This document shows positions 10,876 to 22,915 of a stretch of DNA of 64,000 bases, piece after piece. The position numbers and the translations under genes were made by a program. The stretch lies in assembly GCA_015680685.1 (NCBI GenBank), contig MNCI01026283.1, positions 240,337 to 304,336 on the forward strand, given 5' to 3'. The notes beneath the pieces were generated by a model. The model was not told the origin of the DNA. It made no database searches and saw nothing but the letters and a program-made list of their open reading frames with translations. Source of the DNA: Gnetum montanum. Its lineage: Eukaryota; Streptophyta; Gnetopsida; Gnetales; Gnetaceae. Positions within the stretch are counted from its first letter, which is position 1. The number at the start of each line of letters is the position of its first letter.

Positions 10876-13123
10876 GTAACCATATGGATCAAGCTGTCGA
10901 TAAGGATACTTTTGTCCTGGTGGTGCTAGTGCCCATGATTATGGTTGCTACCATTGTTGATACTATTCATATAGTTGTGATGGAGCTCCACTTGGATAAT
11001 ACAATTGTTGCTAGTGGAATTCCCTAAGATTACCTTGAGGATAAGGTGATCTCTTGAATGTTTGCCTTTATGTAAGTTGTGGATGTAAGGGATACATCCT
11101 AGACTCCTATAGATGTGACACAACGGGACAACATCCCTTAGGATGTTTGTACTAACAAAGGTCACATCCATGATCATCATTTGATTCAGTGTCTGCAACC
11201 TCTTCTATTACAACAATCTTGCCCTTACCTTTGTAATATGCACGTTCAGCTTTCTTGCACCTCCTACGCTCATGCTTACTACTTTGTTCTTTGGACTCCT
11301 CAACAATTTTGAGAACAGCTTGGAATTTGTTATCCATTTAGTCCCTTAACTAATCAACCTTGGCTATAAGTTAAAATTGGAATTGTTGGAGTGGTAAGGA
11401 TTTCTTATGCACCCCCTCATCAAATACGGACTCATCCTCATTGTCACATAATCAAACCTCCCTCTTGCGAATGGAAGGATCATGGTTGCACTCTTCTGCA
11501 CTTTCTCTTTTTCTTAGTTTGCCCTCCTCTTTGACAACCTACTTTATTAATCTTTGTATCTGATGAGTAGTTGGTTCTGATAATCGCCCTTGGGCATAAA
11601 CACCAAGGGTTTTCCTCATTTCATTATGAAGCCCATCTACAATGTGGCAAAGTTGAACCAATTGAGAATAACCATGGCCAGGACATTTGTGCATCAAGGC
11701 ATAGTATCGACCAATGGTAACATCCAAGGGTTCATGTATTCCTTATTTCCACCGTTGGATTTGCTTCCTTAAGTTGGACACTCTAGAGTACATTTGATGC
11801 TTATCATTGAACAACTCAAGCATGGTACTCCATTATTTGATAGATTCTGGCTCTAAGGATCAATACTAGTTTTTTGCTTCCTTAATGAGTGTCCTAGGGA
11901 ACAACTTCAATTTCTACCACTTGTTCTTAATGTCTTACAAGGCACATGCATCATGGAAAGCTTGAAGATGATTCTACGGATTAGAGTTATATCCTCCTTC
12001 AAATCAAGGAATATTGTTCATGTCTAATCATTTGATTTTTCTATCTTTCACATGCCTTGTTGGAATTCTGACTACCTCTGTTAAGCATACTTCAGGTAGC
12101 AAATAGAGGCTCGTTGAGGCCTTGATCATGGTGGCTGTGATACCCTCTACTACCCCTTCATTCATGACGATGTGCCTTTCTTGAACGTCTACACCCTTGA
12201 TCTTGTTTATCCTAATAGTCCCTTTGGTTATTTTGGTCCTATCGATCATTTCATGCATTCTGATCACCTCCGTCATGATCTCACCTTTTATAGTCATAGT
12301 TAGAGCTAGAAGAAGAAGAAGATAACAAAGGGGAAGAGGAAGGAGAACTAACACCATCACGATGCCTACTACCACCTCTTCAGTGATCGCGACCACAATC
12401 ACGATTGTTCTTCTTATCTGCATCCCTATCTTGATTTACCCCTCCAGATTCTTTGTTGTCATTGGATCTCTTATTACTAGAATCAATATTGTGAACTATG
12501 GAGTGCATATTCTAATTTTGACCTCCATCACCAAAGTCAAAGAGAGGAGTTTCATTGAATGGAAAACCCCTAGAGAAGGGTTCCCCACTAGCTTGTTGGT
12601 ACAAAAGGAATGGAGAATTGTTAAGCCCTTTTCCCTTTGAAAATTGATAATGTTATTCTAGCTACTAATCCCATAGACGTTGTGCTTCGGTGGGATGATA
12701 ATCCCTGGCATTAGCATCTTCCACAATATGCTCCCCATGGCAATCTTAAAGACCACATCATGCAAGCATTTGATAGAGCATTACAAGAGTAGCATGATCA
12801 AGTGGCAACACAATGTTGCCCTCCATGTCATGCCACCGTAGTTGTTCATCCTAGTGTAGGATGCAAGTGAAGTTCGGCACATACTCATCAAGATGAGTAT
12901 ATATAATTTAATACTTTTGAGGCTTTGATGGATAAACTTTATTAGTTATGGGCGGAGAAGCGCTCCTATGAGAAGAAGACATTTTTAGTTAGCGAAATAA
13001 AAATCACAGTGTGCTCTAAGAATTTGTTGTAGTAATTTTGAAATAAGATATGACTCTAAGGTTTGTTCCAATGATTTAAATACTTTTCACTGGGTCCTGG
13101 ATAGTGCACAAAACAACAAAAAG

Positions 13124-13143
13124 GTCACTGACAACAATGCCAA
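13124..13143 (-). promoter_or_regulatory. R2 primer-binding site, degraded
   Basis: On the minus strand the 20 bases after the 5' LTR read TTGGCATTGTTGTCAGTGAC. This aligns with the tRNA-Asp-type site of R3 and R5 (TTGGCG[TC]CGTTGCC), with several mismatches. Confidence 0.55.
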
Positions 13144-13579
13144 TGATGAGCAGTAAGGTACCCCTACGCCCAACCATACAAATCACTAAGGCATTACATG
13201 TGATCCACTCAAATTCCATGGACCTATAGCTATCTAATGCACTAGCTCTTCTAGGAAGTGAAATGGGCATTGAAAACATTCATTGTCTTCCCAACTACAC
13301 TTGTGAAATTCAAGGGTATGGTTTAAGTGTAATTTTGGTATATGATTTTTATCATTTTGTGTTTTATGGATGTAATCACCTACAATAAGAGTAAAAGATA
13401 AAGTAATTGAAGATCCAACTCAACTACTACCTAGCTAGCCTAACACAAGTAACCACCTCACTTTCTTAAACACATCCTGAACACAAATAGCACTATTGGA
13501 CTACCAAACATTAAGCGTTGCTAGGTTACAAAGTGCTATATGAATGCTCGAAGTGGTCATGCTTGTGTTCATTAACTGT
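13144..13579 (-). repeat. R2 5' LTR, part 1 (family B)
   Basis: This is the minus-strand LTR end (TGATGAGCAGTAAGGTACCCC on the plus strand). It runs colinearly with the R5 LTR until 13579, where R3 begins. The LTR resumes at 27325. The two parts together are about 840 bases, close to the 815-817 bp of R5. Confidence 0.75.
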
Positions 13580-14521
13580 TGATCAGTCATGGTCTATCAG
13601 GCCCAGTTATTGGAGCCCTATTATTGGAGCCCTGATACAAGATATGGTCTGTCAGGCCCAGTTCTTAGACCCCCGATATCGCAGTCGCAGTATCGCATCA
13701 GCCACGATATCGGGTACGCAATATCTCAGCAACTATATCGCGTCCACCCCACGATATGGCATACGTGATATTGCAGCCTGCCTTAATTTCTATAAATAAG
13801 AGGCATCTTTCCTTGTTCTAGTGGTTAGTTCTTAGTTCCTTACCCAAACTCTTGCAGTTTTTCCTTCTTAGAGTTAGAATTATTTCCTAGTGTATGCCTG
13901 CAGTGTGGTGATTGTAATTGTACAACATCCTTATTCGAGTGTGACGTACTTGGACACGGACATGACCAGAAATAAAGATCGAGATTACTTCATCATTGCA
14001 GCACTCACTTAGTTTAATTAATTATTTAATTATAATTTACTGCTTTATTAGTTAATCTCTGCTCACCCTAAACTCCTATTAAACGCGAAGTGAGTACGAC
14101 TTGATTAAGAGCATTTAAGTGTGACTACTTGGTAACCTAGTAGCGTACCTAGGATATGCGCTTGGTAATCCCTGTGGTAGTCGTGCCTGAAGTCCAAGAT
14201 GTGTACGGATAATCGAGGAATGGATACTCATCGTACTTAGGCTAGCTTAGATTCTCTCTCACCCTTTCTCTCTTAACTTAGTTAATATTACCTTCCATTG
14301 CCTTTAGGAGTAGCATTAGGTTAGAGACATATCATACACCTCACTCTGGACTAAACCATACATGATAAAGCTAATACTAGTCTAGGTGGGAAGACAGTGA
14401 ACTATGACCTAAGGCTAACTGTCTAGATGCCACAACTAGTTTGTCTGCGAAGTTCGACCAGATCGTGCATGTAACGCTCATATTAGTATGGTTGAGTGTA
14501 GGGGTACCTCACCACTCATCA
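13580..14521 (+). repeat. R3 5' LTR (family A, 942 bp)
   Basis: It begins TGATCAGTCATGG (mutated from TGATGAG) and ends CACTCATCA. U3 carries a cluster of GATATC/ATATCG inverted-repeat units (13655-13775). A TATA box TATAAATA is at 13791-13798. It is matched end to end by 26383-27324. Confidence 0.88.
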
Positions 14522-14541
14522 TTGGCGTCGTTGCCAGGGAC
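14522..14541 (+). promoter_or_regulatory. R3 primer-binding site (tRNA-Asp type)
   Basis: TTGGCGTCGTTGCCAGGGAC directly follows the 5' LTR. It resembles the complement of the 3' end of plant tRNA-Asp (TGGCGCCGTTGCC...), the primer used by Athila-type elements, with a C-to-T change. R5 has the unmutated core at 39326-39338. Confidence 0.75.
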
Positions 14542-14664
14542 AGTGCTAGTTATCTAGATTAGTTATACCATACAAGGTCGTTGTAGAGGAATTAACGATA
14601 TATCTTTTAAGAAGAAATAATTATAAAAAGTCACATATAAATTCACACACATAATTTCACAATC

Positions 14665-16646
14665 ATGCCTCTCCTACAAGACTACGATCATGCCACATCT
14701 AGTGAGGTAATTCATTGGAGCACCAATGAATTATCTAACAATGAAGATTGGAGTATGCAATCTGAAGTGGGGGTTTCTTATAAACATAAACAAAGGCAAC
14801 ATTGTCCCAACACACGAAAGCATAACTTACCTAATGATGATAAACCCCTATAGGCCACTATAAGCCTAACGCAAATACAAGAGGCTATTTGAATCTCCCG
14901 TAGGCATCATAAAGATAGCCATCTACCTAGGCTCGATTTAAACAACTTTCCTACTTTCTCAGGAGGCTATGACTTAGATCCGCAACAACATTTACAAGCC
15001 TTCTATGATGCCTGTACATGGAACAACATTGATAACACTTGGCAAAAACTTAGCTCTTTCCTATGACACTTTTTGGCCAAGCACAAGTATGGTATAGATC
15101 ATTAAAATCAAATTCAATACAATGTTGGCCAACAATGGTAGAACTTTTTAATGAAAGATATCAAACCTACGCAAGAGTGTTAGCCTTGAGGAACCAAATC
15201 CAAGAGTGGAAACAAGCACAACATGAACCCTTGGACATGGCCTTAGAAAGATATTATGCACTGTTAAACAACTGTCCAGGCCATGAGTTCTCCGAGGAAA
15301 GGCTAATGTACCATATCATTGTTGGGCTGCGTGATGAAACAAGAAAGACCCTAGGAATGTATGCCCAAGGTCAACTATACGAACTACAAACCCATCAAGT
15401 CCAAGAGCTTATTAAGCGGGTAGCAAAAGAAGAAGGAGAAATGGCTAGAGGGGAGAGTGTTGAAAAACATCAACGGGGCCAGAATCTCAACCTAACAAAG
15501 GTCCATGATCATAAAAAGGAGAAATCAACCTATTACAAGGGGAAAGAACCATCTTTGTTGGTACAAAAATCGTTAGAATAAGTCGACACAAAGATCAATA
15601 AGATGTTGGAATGGATGCATAAAAAGTGTGGAGAATATATCGATATTATTGGAGACAGAATTTTGACAACCCAAGAAGCAGGACAAAACATTAGACAATC
15701 GAAAAGAAGGGATGAAGGAAATAAGAGCTCAACTGCCAATCATACGTATGAATGCAACATTTTCCTGTACGATCACCCTAAGGGCTAGTGCCCAATCTTG
15801 TTACATTTATATGAGCATTGGGGAAACACGTTACACCCAAAATTCATACAGAGATACTGTGTTCGATCACAGTGGCAACAATCCCAGTCGTCGGGGAAGC
15901 CACCCCTAAACTAGAGACACCCTTCATATCATCCGAACCTAAATGCTTATCTAGTTCAACATCATGTTTCCCCAACTGGGTCAACATACTCTATCTCATC
16001 GCATTACCATTCTCCTCAATACTATCAACCCATGTCCTCAACAGAACCATCGCCTTGTGCACCACACACTTCTCCTAATTTTCAACATTCTCATACTTTC
16101 CCTCCTTCTACATCACCACCAATTGTTCCTAAGGTGTCTACACCATAGCAACAACCCTCGAACGTTACTTGTGCTACGATTGCCAACAGTAATGAGAGAC
16201 CTCAGCAACATCGAAGGCATCCCTTCTTTAGAAATGACCTTAGGAAGGGACAACACAATTCCAACGCCACTGCATCCTCCAACTAAGCACAAGTCCAACC
16301 CTATGGTGCACCCTTATCTTCGAACCCAATGCCTCATGTTACTTCATCAGGGCCACCAATTAACACTCCAACAACTATACAGTCCAATGAACACAACCAT
16401 GGAGAGCGACATCCCAATCCTTGCATACCATCTTGCGGTCACAAACATCATAGTGGGTCAACTCTTTATCCAATAACCACATCTTACAAATTGCCCCACT
16501 ATTCTTACTATAATCAAGTGTGTGAACCTCGATGGGGTAAGTATGGCCAAGTTTCAATACTTCCAACATGCAAGGATCCTCATCTTTCATTTATTAATCC
16601 TTGCCATCCTCAATCATTTAGTCATGGGGGATATCCCCCATTTTAA
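14665..16646 (+). pseudogene. R3 gag remnant
   Basis: Frames starting at 14665 (MPLLQDYDHATSSEV) and continuing to about 16646 encode a Ty3/Gypsy gag. The capsid region includes NFPTFSGGYDLDPQQHLQAF (about 14940-15000), MTLFGQAQVWYRSLKSNSIQ (15063-) and YYALLNNCPGHEFSEERLMY. The longest intact part is 15063-15581, 172 codons. A zinc-knuckle-like CNIFLYDHPKG segment is at about 15752-15787, with a cysteine lost. A Pro/Ser/Thr-rich tail follows. Its N-terminal part differs from family B gag and lacks their RS-rich linker. Stops at 14851, 15062 and 15581 show decay. Confidence 0.7.
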
Positions 16647-17071
16647 TAACAAGTAGGATTAATAAATGTTTTTCATTTTCTTTAATTTTACAACTTTTTG
16701 TTTTCCAATTTTTTACCTTTTAATTTATTGTTTTATCTTTTTGTCTTTTTATCTTTTTATAAGTAATCTCATCTACGAATACAACACTCGTGTGGCTCGT
16801 TGGCTGAGGTGTGTTCTATGTTATCGAGTCTCGAGTGATCAATTATGTGGACAGTGAGCCCATTACACCCACTCATCCATTCTACAAATAATAGGTACTG
16901 TTTGAGGGTACAGTGATATTCTTGATATTCTTAAAAACTTAAAATTAATTTTGTGTTTATTGTACCCAGAATGAAGAAGGATGGACCAAGAGGGAATGAT
17001 TAGGATGTGACATCAAGGGGACTTGTGGATTCTCTTTGGTGATGTCTGTGGGAGTTATCATGCAACGTGGT
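16647..17071 (+). other. R3 3' non-coding region, upstream of R4
   Basis: A purine tract (TTAGTCATGGGGGATA, 16618-16633) at the gag end is followed by a T-rich stretch (16660-16760) and unassigned sequence up to the R4 insertion. The arrangement matches the start of the 3' region in R1 (3622 onward) and R5. Confidence 0.5.
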
Positions 17072-18765
17072 TGTTGAGGCCAACCTCACCCATGCTAAGC
17101 ATGGGGCCTTGTTCAACAGATCCATCTAACCACATCCAGAATCTTGGCTCGCGACCGCTCCAAATATAAACACAATCATATATATTCATAGCAAACAAGT
17201 CAGATGCGTTCATATGCATGAAAGTGAAATACTCCTTCATCAGATCATCAGTTCTGGGTTCGCCACAATCAAAGCTCAAAATTTGCTTCACCATGAGATT
17301 AAAAATAAACTATATCATACCACAAGCAACCTCATCATTAATGGTGTGAAAAGCATAGCTTAGGTTAACTAGTAGCAAGATTAACATTGAGAATATGGTT
17401 GATACTTGATACCTTGATGGTAAAAAACAGGAAAGGATATAATCAGAATTGCCACTAAAAATAAAAATAAAATGAGGACCGACCGCGTGCCTTTTAAAAA
17501 TAAAACAAAATATAAACTTAAGGTTTTTGTGTGTGGTTTTTTTTTATTTTTAGGTGGCTCGGGGTTGACGGGGTAAAGGTGGCCAGCAATTAGGGTTAGG
17601 TTTTCTCCTTTCTTTTCTTCCTCCACCGCTATAAAAAGGGAGGGGAGCACGTTACACAGGGGAGAGATTTCCTTCGGACGGGGCTTCTCTGGCAGGCAGA
17701 TCGGGCCCTACTCATACTAGTTTCGGTCCTCCTTGGCCAGATCTTGCCCTGCTCAGTGCAGATCTGGCAGCTCCGGCCCTTCTGAGAGAAGATCCGGTCC
17801 TTCGCCGCTAGATCGGCACAGTCCTGAGCACGCAGATCCGACCCTTCCCTGCAGCCGCACCAGAAGAAGAAGCGCTCACAGTTTCCTGTTTTGCTGCTGG
17901 TTGCGGCCCTGGCTGCATGCGAAACTGTGACGCCTCTCTGTCTTCCTCTCTGTAGCCACCGCTCTTCCAGCCGCTGCCACCCAAGCCCCCGCGATTCCTG
18001 TTTCCGTTCTCCATCACGCAAACCCTAGCAGAGCTCCGATCTCCACCATCCTCCGTGAAGAATTTGTGCATTCGTTCCTCCAAGGTCGCTGCAACAACGG
18101 AAGAATCCACGCTGCAGCTCGTGCACGGCAACGACAAACTGGTTCCCGGAACTTCAAATATTCGCCCCAGGTCTCTCTCCAGCTCGCGCCTCTCGCTGTT
18201 GTTTCCTCACTGCCGCCGCTGGTTTTCTCCACCCGCCGCTGCTGGTTTCCTCACCGCCGCCGCTGGTTCTCTCCACCCGCCGCTGCGTACCCTTCTCCTG
18301 CAGTAGCACACGCGCTTGCATTTCCAACAGCTCGAGTGTTTGCATTCCCCGTGGCGTCGGCGGCTTGCAGTCTTCTTCCCACAGCTGCACACAGACCCTG
18401 CCCAACTACAACACGCAGACCCTCACCCTGCCGCTATGCCCAGGACAACTTCTGCCCCGCGCTGGATCCCGGTCCTCATTCGCAACTACTTCAGCAACAG
18501 CGGGACATATGAAATTTGACTTTTGAATTATTTATCATTTTATAACTGCATAAACTATTTTTCCAAAATATTAAATTAAATTGAAGTATTAAATCAAATT
18601 TAAGCTTTTATTTTGATATTTTGTTTTAAAGTTCTGTCACATAGCCCTTTCTAGCTGAGACTATTCCTGGGTTTCCGTACCCATACGGGAGCCGCCCTAG
18701 GCAATTGTCTCCTAAAACGAGTTTTCACAGGTGTTGGCGGCGTGTCCAAAATTTACGCATCAACA
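17072..18765 (+). repeat. R4 5' LTR (family C, 1,694 bp)
   Basis: It runs from TGTTGAGGCCAACC to TTTACGCATCAACA. TATA box TATAAAAAG lies at 17630-17638. The following R-U5 part (about 17660-18510) is markedly GC-rich and CCG-rich, then AT-rich to the end. Open frames on both strands in the GC-rich part (for example 18066-18512 +, 18021-17629 -) also occur in the second LTR; I take them as composition effects. Confidence 0.92.
17630..17638 (+). promoter_or_regulatory. R4 LTR TATA box
   Basis: TATAAAAAG lies 558 bases into the LTR. The same offset is found in the second LTR (23729). It is preceded by a pyrimidine-rich stretch and followed by GC-rich sequence, as expected of an LTR promoter. 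Confidence 0.7.
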
Positions 18766-18767
18766 CC

Positions 18768-18790
18768 TTTTTGGCGCTAGAAGGAGGGCA
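18768..18790 (+). promoter_or_regulatory. R4 candidate primer-binding site
   Basis: TTTTTGGCGCTAGAAGGAGG starts three bases after the 5' LTR. Starting with TGG (complement of the CCA tail) and being near the LTR fits a primer-binding site. I could not assign the tRNA with confidence. Confidence 0.55.
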
Positions 18791-19154
18791 GTTTCTCAAC
18801 CTTTTCTTCATTTTCCTTTTATGTTTCTTTTGCTTTAAAAATATGAATTATCATTTCTTATTACTGTCTATTTAATTTTTGTCTCCCTATTTTCAATTTT
18901 ACTGCTTTATTTTAATTTCAAATTTTCAAAATTTCCAAATTTATATTCTAGCAATCCTTTTAATTTGTTTTTCTGAAATTTAATTTAGGTGATTTAAATT
19001 ATTTTACTTTTAATTTACTTTTCTAAAATTTTACAATTTCAATCTTACTTTTAAAAATTTTAAAATTAAAAAAATATAGTATTCAAATGTTTCTTTATTT
19101 TCTTCAATTTTCACAGTTTATTAGCACTTTACATTTCTGGTTATTTTTCATTTT

Positions 19155-20007
19155 ATGAGTGACTTTTCTTACAGAGTATCTCAACAAAGAACACATACTC
19201 CTACCCCTAGTCAACCAGCTACTCATCAATCTACTTTGAGAAAACAACGAGCTTCACTTTTTCCAAGTACAATTCCTAAAAAAACCTCGAACTAAGATGG
19301 CAGCCCATCAACCCCCTGCTCCCTTAGTGAGAAACCCTTTTAACTTTCACAACTACCATGACATACCAAAATCCCTTCAAAACATAAACTTGTTCTTCGA
19401 TCCTACAAACCCTACGAATGATGCCCGCCAACACATACAATGTTTTGAAACTTTATTAGGAATCCACAACATTATACATAATGATGTGGCATGCAGGGTG
19501 TTTGTAACAACATTTAGAACCAAAGCAACCCAATGGTTCTTAATGCTTCCTGATGCCTCTATTAACACATGGCAAGAATTCAAAAACAAGTTCTTGAATC
19601 AATTTGACAAATTTACAAGCCCTGCTATCGCATCAAGCAATTTTACCAGCCTAAGAAAGCTACCCGGGGAAAACGTTAGGGATTATAATCTTAGATTCCT
19701 CCACCAGCTTGCCTATGTGCCAAATGAGATGCGACCACAACCAGATGGTATTCTCAACTTCTATCTCTCTACCATCGATCCATTCTTTGCTTATGCTATC
19801 AAATCTGATCCCAACATAATGGAAATACAAGGTGCAATGTCAAAAGCTGTGGAATTAAAACAAATAACCCTTATGAACAGCATCCAAACCCAATTTGGAA
19901 TGATGAGTGTTGCAACCCGATGCAATCAAACCCACTACTACCAAGTTTTCAAACACCTAATGTTATACCTCAAGTTGTTTCTCCTTTTCAATCAATTCCA
20001 CCTTTAA
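19155..20007 (+). CDS. R4 gag, capsid region
   Basis: The open frame from 19297 to 20007 (236 codons) encodes a retrotransposon gag capsid domain: residues about 30-190 contain ARQHIQCFETLLGI, TFRTKATQWFLMLPDASINT and EFKNKFLNQFDKF. A frame starting ATG at 19155 runs into an A7 tract at 19279-19285 and stops just before 19297. Removing one base there would fuse the two, so the real gag start is probably 19155, with a mutation or a frameshift site in the A run. The frame is lost again near 20000, and the C-terminal gag part continues in another frame from about 20028. Confidence 0.75.
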
Positions 20008-20027
20008 GTAATTACTCATAAGGCCCC

Positions 20028-21104
20028 ATGTCCTCTACATTCTTACCATCCAACACTGGTTTGAATGATGACGAATCAAAAGCCTTGATTCAATCCATCA
20101 TACACCCAAATGGGACATCAAATTCTGTTGAACCACCAACCCAAACTCAAAATCAGATGACCCAAATACTCACTTCACTACAAAAACTATCCAATGAAGT
20201 AGTTGAGTTAAAAAGAAACAATAGTAAAAGCCCTATACAACCAGGACAACCAAGTGCATCAATCAATGATGATTATTGTCGTCTTCATAATACGAGGCAA
20301 CATTCTGAAAAGACTTGTCCTCAATTCATGGCATTGTATGGTGACAATACCCAAGGGCAACAAAATGCAAAATCCCCTATCATGGTTCTTGATGTACCTC
20401 ATGAGACAGAAAATGAGGAGGTTTCCTCATTAGAACAAGTCATGATAGGCGACCCTAACCCACACAACACTCGCTACCATAAAATCAGTGACATTATGAA
20501 TGCCACACAACAACAAACTAGAAACAATTTCTATACACCTCCAAACAAAAGAGTTCCTAGTCAAAACAATGAAAATAATCAATCTGGGTCATCCCAAGTA
20601 ATTGCCCCACAACAACCAAACCCCTCATCTGTACTTAGGAGAGTTCCATCTCAACAAGAAGCCAAAGATGAACCTAAGAATTATGATTTGGTTGAGGACC
20701 TAAAAAGAGTGAAAGCCAACATTTCGATGTATGACCTTCTACACTTTAACGAAATGAAAGAAGTGATTCGGGATATGGTTCATATACCTGTATCTCAAAG
20801 AGAAAAATCCCCAATTCCCGAAAGGCAAGTTCACTTTGCAGAAAGTCCTAACACGTTACCAGTACAAAACATGGATAATCCTATGTCTAGCAAAAAGGAT
20901 CATCCCCCTTTCCTAACCACTTTGATTATTTCAGGAAAGAAGGTCCATAATTGTTTAATGGATTTAGGTGCAACTGTTAGTGTTATGACTCTGGACATTT
21001 GTAACACCTTAGGAGCACAAATGATACCACAAACTAAAAGTGTAATTCAACTTGATGGATCTAGCGTACCTGTATTAGGGTTATTAAAAGGAGTAAAAGT
21101 ATAA
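20028..21104 (+). pseudogene. R4 gag C-terminal part and aspartic protease
   Basis: The 358-codon open frame begins in the polar C-terminal part of gag. It contains a cysteine/histidine-containing segment (DDYCRLHNTRQHSEKTCPQF, about 20266-20325), a plausible variant zinc knuckle. Near its end lies the protease active site, VHNCLMDLGATVSVM (about 20944-20988; D-L-G-A), followed by a hydrophobic IQLDGSSVPVLGLLKG stretch. It stops at 21102-21104; sequence typical of the protease end continues in frame afterwards, so the stop is probably a mutation. Confidence 0.75.
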
Positions 21105-21155
21105 CTTAAGAAATACCCTACATTTACATGTTATACAGACATCCTAGTAGTTGAC

Positions 21156-22049
21156 ATGAAACCCACATATGGTGTGCTCTTATCTAGAACTTTTGGAGCT
21201 AAGTTTGGGGGCTTCTTTAGGTCAGATTTCTTGGAATTATTGATCCCTATCAAAGGAAAATCTGAATACATGACTATACCCCAAGAACCCTTCTACAAAC
21301 AAGTAGTAACAAACTTGGATCAACAAAATCAATCTTTGGAAGATCGAAATGCCAATCTTTATGTTGGGGTTATTGAGGTTGAGTGTAGTGAACATGTTGA
21401 AAATGACTATGTAAGTGGAACTACAAAAAGTCCTATCTCTTATGCAGACCCCATCAAATCCTATCAAAGTTCTAGAGAAGGTGAAGAAAACTATGGAGAT
21501 ACCTTACCTTATCAACGACACGATGGATTTTGTCTAAGTGATCCACCACCTTTAGGGGAAGAAAAAGATATAAATAAGGCCTTACCTCTTAAAACATTTG
21601 AAGGTGTGCTAAATTTTAACAATACATCCATGAACCATTCTCCTAGAAAAGCTATATCTGATGTCCCACCAAGACCTAGACCTATCATTAAAACTCATAT
21701 TAGGGAAAAACTTTATAGAAAACGATCAAGCAAGATAAAATTGGGTCTTGATTTTCATAATCTTAAGCATCAACAAATTGTCAAGAGACGATTCAATAAA
21801 AAATATGTTGTTAAAAATTTTCAAGTGGGTGATCTAGTCCTCAAGAAAGATAGAGCGTCTGGTCAGACTGGCCCTCAAACTAAGTCTTCACCTATGTGGT
21901 CAAGCCCATTCCAAATTGTAGACATCACCACTCCAAATGTGTTTAAGATTGCTGATTTGCAAGGATATAGGTTGAATAGGAATTTTAATGCATTTCATTT
22001 GAAACATTTCTACTCAGGTACCCCACGTGGGCATCTGGTAGATTCTTAG
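21156..22049 (+). pseudogene. R4 protease end joined to integrase C-terminal domain
   Basis: One 297-codon open frame starts with the end of the protease region (TYGVLLSRTFGAKFGGFF). It passes through a polar segment of unknown origin (about 21330-21680), then enters an integrase C-terminal domain (VVKNFQVGDLVLKKDRA near 21815-21860, NRNFNAFHLKHFYSG near 21976-22020). Normally RT, RNase H and integrase zinc/core domains (several kb) lie between these parts. The join keeps the frame open. I read this as an internal deletion fixed in a non-autonomous lineage. Confidence 0.75.
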
Positions 22050-22058
22050 TTGCATGTT

Positions 22059-22915
22059 NNNNNNNNNNNNNNNNNNNNNNNNNNNNNNNNNNNNNNNNNN
22101 NNNNNNNNNNNNNNNNNNNNNNNNNNNNNNNNNNNNNNNNNNNNNNNNNNNNNNNNNNNNNNNNNNNNNNNNNNNNNNNNNNNNNNNNNNNNNNNNNNNN
22201 NNNNNNNNNNNNNNNNNNNNNNNNNNNNNNNNNNNNNNNNNNNNNNNNNNNNNNNNNNNNNNNNNNNNNNNNNNNNNNNNNNNNNNNNNNNNNNNNNNNN
22301 NNNNNNNNNNNNNNNNNNNNNNNNNNNNNNNNNNNNNNNNNNNNNNNNNNNNNNNNNNNNNNNNNNNNNNNNNNNNNNNNNNNNNNNNNNNNNNNNNNNN
22401 NNNNNNNNNNNNNNNNNNNNNNNNNNNNNNNNNNNNNNNNNNNNNNNNNNNNNNNNNNNNNNNNNNNNNNNNNNNNNNNNNNNNNNNNNNNNNNNNNNNN
22501 NNNNNNNNNNNNNNNNNNNNNNNNNNNNNNNNNNNNNNNNNNNNNNNNNNNNNNNNNNNNNNNNNNNNNNNNNNNNNNNNNNNNNNNNNNNNNNNNNNNN
22601 NNNNNNNNNNNNNNNNNNNNNNNNNNNNNNNNNNNNNNNNNNNNNNNNNNNNNNNNNNNNNNNNNNNNNNNNNNNNNNNNNNNNNNNNNNNNNNNNNNNN
22701 NNNNNNNNNNNNNNNNNNNNNNNNNNNNNNNNNNNNNNNNNNNNNNNNNNNNNNNNNNNNNNNNNNNNNNNNNNNNNNNNNNNNNNNNNNNNNNNNNNNN
22801 NNNNNNNNNNNNNNNNNNNNNNNNNNNNNNNNNNNNNNNNNNNNNNNNNNNNNNNNNNNNNNNNNNNNNNNNNNNNNNNNNNNNNNNNNNNNNNNNNNNN
22901 NNNNNNNNNNNNNNN
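22059..22915. other. Assembly gap (857 N)
   Basis: An unbroken run of N lies between the end of the R4 coding region and AT-rich sequence before the second R4 LTR. Open frames reported through it are meaningless. The gap may hide part of the R4 3' internal region. Confidence 0.99.

Larger units (their letters stand above)
9460..12982 (-). pseudogene. R2 gag remnant, interrupted by solo LTR S1
   Basis: A likely gag start is at 12982 on the minus strand (MSSS, matching 39206 in R5). The capsid part includes RYYALMHKCPGHGYSQ and YAQGRLSEPTTHQIQRLI (11727-11539). A zinc-knuckle-like CDLC..YKHPKGCC segment lies near 11165-11125. An Arg/Asp/Ser-rich section near 12420-12290 matches the RS-rich linker of R5. 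S1 (9942-10875) splits the coding sequence in its C-terminal part. Stops and frameshifts are frequent. Confidence 0.65.

Noticed and set aside
13655-13775. Repeated GATATC units as a CRISPR-like or satellite array.
   Set aside because: Only a few units per LTR, imperfect spacing and always in U3; they are LTR-internal inverted repeats.
17629-18512. Long open frames on both strands in the R4 LTR (also 23788-24517).
   Set aside because: They sit in GC-rich LTR sequence, lack any domain and occur in several frames at once, which is expected from composition.
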